Of a DNA stretch of 64,000 nt, positions 57,401 to 64,000 are shown in pieces; the stretch's first letter is position 1; every line of letters starts with the position of its first letter. This DNA comes from Druceiella hillmani (lineage: Eukaryota; Arthropoda; Insecta; Lepidoptera; Hepialidae). Position numbers and translations under genes: made by a program. Under the pieces are notes generated by a model. The model made no database searches. It had not been told where the DNA came from and worked only from the letters and a program-made list of their open reading frames with translations. The stretch lies in assembly GCA_039881145.1 (NCBI GenBank), contig JAYKKI010000032.1:12976501-13040500 (forward strand). Reading direction: 5' to 3'.

Positions 57401-58067
57401 GACGTAATTAATTATTTGAATTTGTAAAGACCTTTATCAAGCAATTTATTAATTGTTAGAATAAAACTTTTTTAACCCTACTACAATGCAGTCAATGAAG
57501 GGTAATGAATTGACAGTTTATGTATGTATTCATGTACGTATGTAGAGATTTTTGATCGTAGTACAAAAGCTACTAAACCGATTTTAGCAAATGAAGTATT
57601 AATCGATTTGTATTTAATGTTAGAGTTACATAAGCCAGGTTTTTAGATACAAAATATTTTGGTGGAATTGCAATTAAAAAAGAGAATTAAAAAAAAATTT
57701 TTTCGCCGATCTTATCGAAAAGGATGTTATTCGATAGATCTTTAAAACAAAATATGAGGTTTCTTCAATAATTTTTTCATAAATTTGAAAAAAAAAACAA
57801 GGGTGACACAAATAATCAAAATGCGAAGTTCTATGTGCTCCCGCTTTCGAAATATGTGTATGAAAATAAGCTACCAAAAAGGATAAAATAAAAATGAAGC
57901 TATAAAAAATCAAAACCCGACTGCTTCGAAAAGAAACAAAAATAAGTTGGGTAGCCATACTTTGACTACGGTTTCACAATTCAGTGACAGTTATCTTTGA
58001 GTCAAATTACGATTACCTAACTTGTTTTCCAGTTTTTTTATTTAGTCGGGATTTAGTTTTTTAAATA
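54400..58067. other. Intergenic, no supported gene
   Basis: Short open frames at 54779 and 55208 have somewhat mixed composition but no motif I recognise; the latter could be an old transposon fragment. No RNA gene seen. Confidence 0.45.
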
Positions 58068-58200
58068 TTTAATATATTTGGCGTTAATTTTGTAGAAATT
58101 CATTAGACACAATTAAATGAATCTACGTGATGTAGTATTATTTCTACTTTCTTTAAGTTCTTTACTACGACCTAGGTTTCGGGGGCTATTAGCAAAGATA
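58068..58200 (+). mobile_element. Fold-back element, copy 7 (half element)
   Basis: It has the long tail AATATATTTGGCGTTAATTT, the left arm ATTAAATGAATCTACGTGAT and the inner block CTACGACCTAGGTTTCG, GGGGGCTATTAGCAAAGATA. The right arm is absent, so it cannot fold back fully. It is a truncated or deleted copy. Confidence 0.8.
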
Positions 58201-58410
58201 ACTTCGTTTTTATTATTTAAGTCTCAAGTACGAATAACTAAACAAATATAAATATAAAACTTAAGTTGTCGGTACCATTTTGCTTCAGAAGAATATAATT
58301 TTAAAGTATGTTATATTTATAATCATACAATTTTATTTAACGAATCTTTTATTAAAGACTTAATAAAAAAAAACATTTATACAATTTGACCAATATTTTT
58401 GGATATACCA

Positions 58411-58640
58411 ATATAATAATATATTGATATACCGTTGTAATATATTGATATACCAATATATTACAATATTTAAAATACTTAGTGTCATTGTAATATATTG
58501 ATATACCGTTGTAATATATTGATATACCAATCTATTACAATATTTAAAATACTTAGCGTCGTTACAATATATTGATATACCGTTGTAATATATTGATATA
58601 CCAATATATTACAATATTTAAAATACATAGTGTCGTTGCA
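58411..58640. repeat. Three tandem units of about 74 bp, each nearly palindromic
   Basis: ATACCGTTGTAA recurs at about 58430, 58503 and 58578. Each unit holds TTGTAATATATTGATATACC followed by its near inverse CCAATATATTACAA, then TTTAAAATACTTAGTGTC. The units can fold internally. Confidence 0.9.
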
Positions 58641-59155
58641 GTACATGCACTTAAATATCGAGAAAAATATAAAAATACAAGTATATACATTCGTACATAT
58701 ACATATATAATAAGAAGGTATAAAGAAACGGGATAAAGGAGGGAAAAATAAGGTGCAGGCGTCATGAATTTATATAAGATATAACTTTTTGAGAGGATAT
58801 TTGAAGGCGAATATTGATGGAGCACTTTGTATGGCAGTGCTCAACTTTTCCACAACTTAGCTGCATTGAAAATGAGCGCTTATAAAATGACGTAATATAT
58901 TTGGGAATAGAGATACCGAGGAGGCTGTCAAAAGGTGACTTTCTAGTTTAAGAAATTTTTTTTATTTTAAAACATATATTTATATGCTATCTATGCTACA
59001 CAAAAACCGGCTAAGTGCTTGCTTTCGGATTGTGGGTTCCCTACCTGTTTAAAATGGAACTAGAATTAAAAAATTACCATAAGTCAACACTGATATGCAC
59101 TAGAATTTCCTGGGACAATAAATATTTAATAACACTTAATACAATTAAATAGGCA

Positions 59156-59209
<54 letters not shown>

Positions 59210-60214
59210 ATAATATCTCAAAAACTTTGATATACAGAATCATCGTTATAGGTTTTCTGCAACTTTTGCGTACGCTTTTAAAAATCCTATTTTTTCATAA
59301 TTTAAATTAAGTCGGAATTTTTTGCATATTTTCATAATATATCTCTAAAAATATATAACATAAAATTATGAAAAAATTGGAAGAAAACAGTCTCTAAACA
59401 GAAAAAAACGCCCCTTTCATTTTTACGTGAGGGTTAAGCTGCTTTATTGCCATGTTAAATTTCAATTTTATATCACAAAGCGCTATTTGAGAAAAGTGAT
59501 ATTATATGGGTTTAATTTTTTCTTTTGAGATAAGGAAACCTGAAAACTACAAAATTATTGTTTTGTTTTTTTTGTATGCAGTTTTATTTATTTATTTCTG
59601 GTTTTTAATTATAGTTTCATCGACACAGGTGTTTATTTTGATTTATCATAACATAATATTCATTGTGCAAAGACAGGCTTCAAGTTAACATAAACCAGAT
59701 AGAATGTAGCTTTTTCTTTTATTATATGTGAAACTTATCTCTTTATTTATATGACATTTTAGAGATAATTGAGAAAAAAATGCCTAGCTGAAACTTTACG
59801 TCAGAATCTCACAGGGAATTTGTTTGAAATTGTCCCTACTTATCATAATTCAGAAGTTATTCTAAGGCTAGTAATAGTTTTTGTGGTTTTTTTTAATTTT
59901 TAGACCTTAAACTTTCCATTCAGTATTCCTTTTCCTCTTTTCTATACTTTGTGTATCTTTTTATAGTTAAGTTAACTCCGATTATTTTTTTCACTTCACG
60001 CTCTATAATTTTATTATTTACTTAACAAGCTATTCATTTTTAAATCGCCATTTTAATATATTTTGTATGATACGACACTCGATATCTTTGAAATATGCAT
60101 TTTTGTACTAAATATTTGTTTGCAATTAATTTGCATAATTCTAGGGTTTCGTGATGTGACAAGGAACCCTTATAATTTTTTTAGATCGTTTTTTTATTAC
60201 ATAGCTGCTCAGTA
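58641..60214. other. Intergenic, microsatellite only
   Basis: It holds a (TA)n run at 59155-59205 and, near 60143, an AGGGTTTC... GGAACCCTTATAAT start like that at 22229. No supported gene. Confidence 0.55.
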
Positions 60215-60720
60215 AATTCATATCTATGAATTAAAAATACACTGTAAAGTTTCTAAAGTAGGATATTTGACTATGTTTTTTTATTACTATAATAGAATAA
60301 GTAATAACATTAAAAATGGGAAATATAAATATATCGTACCTAGGACCTTTCGTTACAAAGTTATAACGACTTAAAAGCTGACGAATTACGATTCGCGCGA
60401 AAAGGCCCCATACAAAATACAACTGGGTTATGACGTCACTGGCCAGTTATTTAGTATTCATTATAAGGGAGTTTATTAAATATTTTTAGTATCTCGTTAA
60501 ATATTGCGTTTGAGTTATACATTGCATTTTATAATTTTCTTACTTTTTTGGGTGGAAACTAAATTCATAATAACTTAACAATTTAATAAACAACAAAATT
60601 TATACTTATCCTATTTAGAAGTTTAATTCTTTTTTCATCAATAAGTTTTTTTATAGTTTTAAAACATTTTTACAAAAATATATCGATATCAGTCAAATAC
60701 CCTATTGTAGAAACTTTTGG
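60215..60720 (-). repeat. Dispersed repeat E, copy 2 (inverted)
   Basis: Reverse complement of 42845-43330. Shared landmarks, in plus sense here, are CGATTCGCGCGAAAAGGCCC, CATACAAAATACAACTGGGT, TATGACGTCACTGGCC and AAGGGAGTTTATTAAATATT. The AGGAACCC hairpin at 60143 may mark the true outer end of this copy. Confidence 0.85.
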
Positions 60721-62007
60721 GTTGTGACACAGGAACGGACGGACGTGACGAATTATAAGTTCTTAGTTAACTATTTCGTTTATTCATTGATTGTGAACAA
60801 TGCCAATTAATAATCCTCTAGCAAGCTTGACATCCGTAGTGTGTTCCGTGTCTTTGAATAAGGAATGGACACAAAGAAGATAAGACTCCATAAGAGTTTC
60901 CTCTCGAAAATAATTGGATATGTCTTTAAACTGACATTAAGGTTTCGTTTACCATTTTTTATGTTTGAATCCATTTGTAAATTTTTGAATTTCACAATGA
61001 CTTACAACGTGTCCTTCTTCTCATAATTTTCCAAAACATTATTTTTTGAAAAATCTGAAAAATTCTAGACACAAAAATTTTATGAGCTTTCAAACGAAAT
61101 TATTTCTTTTAATTTCTATCAACGATTTTCAAGAGACATAGACAACTACGTGAGCTTACTTTGATCGCCTTATGACACGCATTTAACTATCTTGCCCCAT
61201 TTTTATCAAAATGTTTTCTTGTTAGATGTTATTTACAAGAAAACAGCGGATCTTTTAATATATATTCTTAATTATATGACAGAAATAAAACATTTTGATT
61301 GCAGATTTTTACAAATTTACACAAAAATATATATTTATGTTCACGGAATCGAAAAAAAAATTCCATTCCTTCTCTGGTGTAAAAATTCGTGAAAATGACA
61401 GATTTGTTTAATTCCATTAGAAGACGATTGACGGCAGTCTGCACTTTGATTTAACTTAATTGTTCACAATTACCCTACGAAGTTCGTACATTTCAAATTT
61501 AAATTTTAAAGCTCTTGATTACACGTGCTATCGTCACGCTATTAGGTCCGTGGACAAATAAATACATTATTGCGAATACATTAACATTTTACCGAATTGT
61601 TATTTTCACCATAACCTGTCTCAAAAATTCTTCTTCTAAGAAATGGCATAGGGTTTACTCAAGTTTCTAGAAACTATTTAAATATCTTATTTTCATAAAT
61701 TATGTATTTTTTGTTAAGACTATTGTTACGAATTTCAACTGTGCGATGACTATTGTTACGAAGAAACGCTATTGTTAAGAAGTTTATTGTATAGAGTTCT
61801 TTGAAGTATGGCTGTTCTATTCAATAAATTCAATTCATTCACAATTAAACAAATATTTGAAAAAGTTTACTAAGTCAGGAAAAATAAAAAATTGAGAGAA
61901 ATAGGTTTCATAAATAGCTTAACAAAAGTAACACAACAATCTGAATTTCAACGGTGCCGATAAACTGTAGATTTTTCACCTAGAGTTGGTCTAGCGAGAA
62001 TGGTAAT
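60721..62007. other. Intergenic, no supported gene
   Basis: No coding or RNA signal. A short duplication GACTATTGTTACGAA occurs near 61718 and 61749. Confidence 0.5.
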
Positions 62008-63590
62008 AGAGCTCTCTATATTAAGTATGTAGTGTATACAGCAAATAGAGCTCTCTATATTAAGTATGTAGTGTATACAGCAAATAGAGCTCTCTATATT
62101 AAGTATGTAGTGTATACAGTAAATAGAGCTCTCTATATTAAGTATGTAGTGTATACAGCAAATAGAGCTCTCTATATTAAGTATGTAGTGTATACAGCAA
62201 ATAGAGCTCTCTATATTAAGTATGTAGTGTATACAGCAAATAGAGCTCTCTATATTAAGTATGTAGTGTATAAAGCAAATAGAGCTCTCTATATTCAGTA
62301 TGTAGTGTATACAGCAAATAGAGCTCTCTATATTAAGTATGTAGTGTATACAGCAAATAGAGCTCTCTATATTAAGTATGTAGTGTATACAGCAAATAGA
62401 GCTCTCTATATTAAGTATGTAGTGTATACAGCAAATAGAGCTCTCTATATTAAGTATGTAGTGTATACAGCAAATAGAGCTCTCTATATTAAGTATGTAG
62501 TGTATACAGCAAATAGAGCTCTCTATATTAAGTCTGTAGTGTACACAGAAAATAGAGCTCTCTATATTAAGTATGTAGTGTATAAAGCAAATAGAGCTCT
62601 CTATATTAAGTATGTAGTGTATACAGCAAATAGAGCTCTCTATATTAAGTATGTAGTGTATAAAGCAAATAGAGCTCTCTATATTAAGTATGTAGTGTAT
62701 ACAGCAAATAGAGCTCTCTATATTAAGTATGTAGTGTATAAAGCAAATAGAGCTCTCTATATTAAGTATGTAGTGTATACAGCAAATAGAGCTCTCTATA
62801 TTAAGTATGTAGTGTATACAGCAAATAGAGCTCTCTATATTAAGTCTGTAGTGTACACAGAAAATAGAGCTCTCTATATTAAGTATGTAGTGTATAAAGC
62901 AAATAGAGCTCTCTATATTAAGTATGTAGTGTATACAGCAAATAGAGCTCTCTATATTAAGTATGTAGTGTATAAAGCAAATAGAGCTCTCTATATTAAG
63001 TATGTAGTGTATACAGCAAATAGAGCTCTCTATATTAAGTATGTAGTGTATAAAGCAAATAGAGCTCTCTATATTAAGTATGTAGTGTATACAGCAAATA
63101 GAGCTCTCTATATTAAGTATGTAGTGTATACAGCAAATAGAGCTCTCTATATTAAGTATGTAGTGTATACAGCAAATAGAGCTCTCTATATTAAGTATGT
63201 AGTGTATACAGCAAATAGAGCTCTCTATATTAAGTATGTAGTGTATACAGCAAATAGAGCTCTCTATATTAAGTATGTAGTGTATACAGCAAATAGAGCT
63301 CTCTATATTAAGTCTGTAGTGTACACAGAAAATAGAGCTCTCTATATTAAGTATGTAGTGTATACAGCAAATAGAGCTCTCTATATTAAGTATGTAGTGT
63401 ATACAGCAAATAGAGCTCTCTATATTAAGTATGTAGTGTATACAGCAAATAGAGCTCTCTATATTAAGTATGTAGTGTATACAGCAAATAGAGCTCTCTA
63501 TATTAAGTATGTAGTGTATACAGCAAATAGAGCTCTCTATATTAAGTCTGTAATGTACACAGTAAATAGAGTTCATTATATTAAGTATAG
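62008..63590. repeat. 39-bp satellite, 40 units without an indel
   Basis: The unit is AGAGCTCTCTATATTAAGTA followed by TGTAGTGTATACAGCAAAT. Starts step by exactly 39 from 62008 to 63568, giving 40 whole units and a diverged partial one. Substitution variants are few: AAAG for ACAG, and TCTGTAGTGTACACAGAAAAT beginning in units 13, 21, 33 and 39 (counting from 0). Units 13-20 and 21-28 show the same variant order, an 8-unit (312-bp) higher-order repeat. As 39 is divisible by three and the unit has no stop in one frame of each strand, the array is open as 13-residue repeats on both strands. I read this as a by-product, not a gene. Confidence 0.97.
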
Positions 63591-63678
63591 AGGGCTCTTG
63601 TTGAACGAATTAATAGGTACTGAAATACAAGGGCTGTTGTTTGATGAATTGGTGCTATTTTGCACAATATTTTCTTCT

Positions 63679-63681
<3 letters not shown>

Positions 63682-63709
<28 letters not shown>
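63682..63709. repeat. (TA)n microsatellite
   Basis: A run of about 14 units just beyond the 39-bp array. Confidence 0.95.
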
Positions 63710-63713
<4 letters not shown>

Positions 63714-64000
63714 ATTATTTTTTATTTTCTGTTTTAATTTTTTTCTGGACTACTCACTGCGCATTCCTCTCAACTCAAAGCCAAATATATCAAATTAATC
63801 ATTTGGAGCTCGTATTATCGCCATGGCTTCATTAGCAATTTTATCATTTTCATTTAAACCACTTTTTTGTTGCTTTTAGCAGAATCATCTACAGAATCAC
63901 TGTGTAATTCTTGTTGCTTTTCTTGTGGTTCTCGTCGTTCCTGGTAATTTAATATTTCCACTCCTTCGATCAGAAATGAAAAAAATCACAAAATTAAATT
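63710..64000. other. Right edge, no supported feature
   Basis: Slightly less A+T-rich than the neighbouring DNA, but no frame or motif I can support. Confidence 0.5.

Noticed and set aside
61948..63714. Two giant open frames (542 and 560 codons) on opposite strands
   Set aside because: Both come from the 39-bp satellite: a repeat length divisible by three with no stop stays open on both strands. There is no start context, splice support or domain.

Overview
This window is animal nuclear DNA, very probably from an insect. It is strongly A+T-rich, its genes are split by GT-AG introns of about 0.6 to 4.9 kb, and two conserved animal genes can be rebuilt exon by exon. It carries a decayed Jockey-like non-LTR retrotransposon, short fold-back elements, microsatellites and three large minisatellite arrays. 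Nothing is organised like a bacterial or viral genome. I cannot settle the insect order from sequence alone.

Left end (1-7.1 kb, plus strand): the 3' part of a Csk (C-terminal Src kinase) gene. Five exons encode the whole tyrosine-kinase domain, and the stop codon is the first three bases of a sixth exon. The SH3 and SH2 exons lie before the window. From 7.1 to 12.9 kb is intergenic, with one 186-bp tandem duplication and one weak candidate first exon.

13.0-18.3 kb (minus strand): a four-exon gene that I do not recognise. It was assembled from matching splice phases and would encode a 311-residue protein with a Pro/Tyr/Asn-rich N-terminal half and a Ser/Asp/Lys/Cys-rich tail. A dead Jockey-like element lies in its second intron, in the same orientation.

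20.8-35.1 kb (minus strand): a complete five-exon DET1 gene (the fly homologue is abo), 590 codons plus stop. Its introns hold two fold-back elements, a 91-bp minisatellite, a 271-bp duplication and two unexplained open frames on the opposite strand.

35.1-64 kb: no convincing gene. This part is a repeat landscape. It holds fold-back elements, a 373-bp pogo/Tigger-like MITE, a direct repeat pair (38.5 and 41.8 kb), an inverted repeat pair (42.9 and 60.3 kb), a 92-bp satellite with an 800-bp higher-order period (51.36-53.6 kb), and a 39-bp satellite of 40 units without a single indel (62.0-63.6 kb). That last array keeps a long reading frame open on both strands.

The least described items are the fold-back family (seven copies, asymmetric ends, flanking direct repeats of about 9-15 bp), the unrecognised four-exon gene, and the two satellites with higher-order structure. 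The three genes show no obvious functional link; Csk acts in Src-family signalling and DET1 in CUL4-type ubiquitin ligation.
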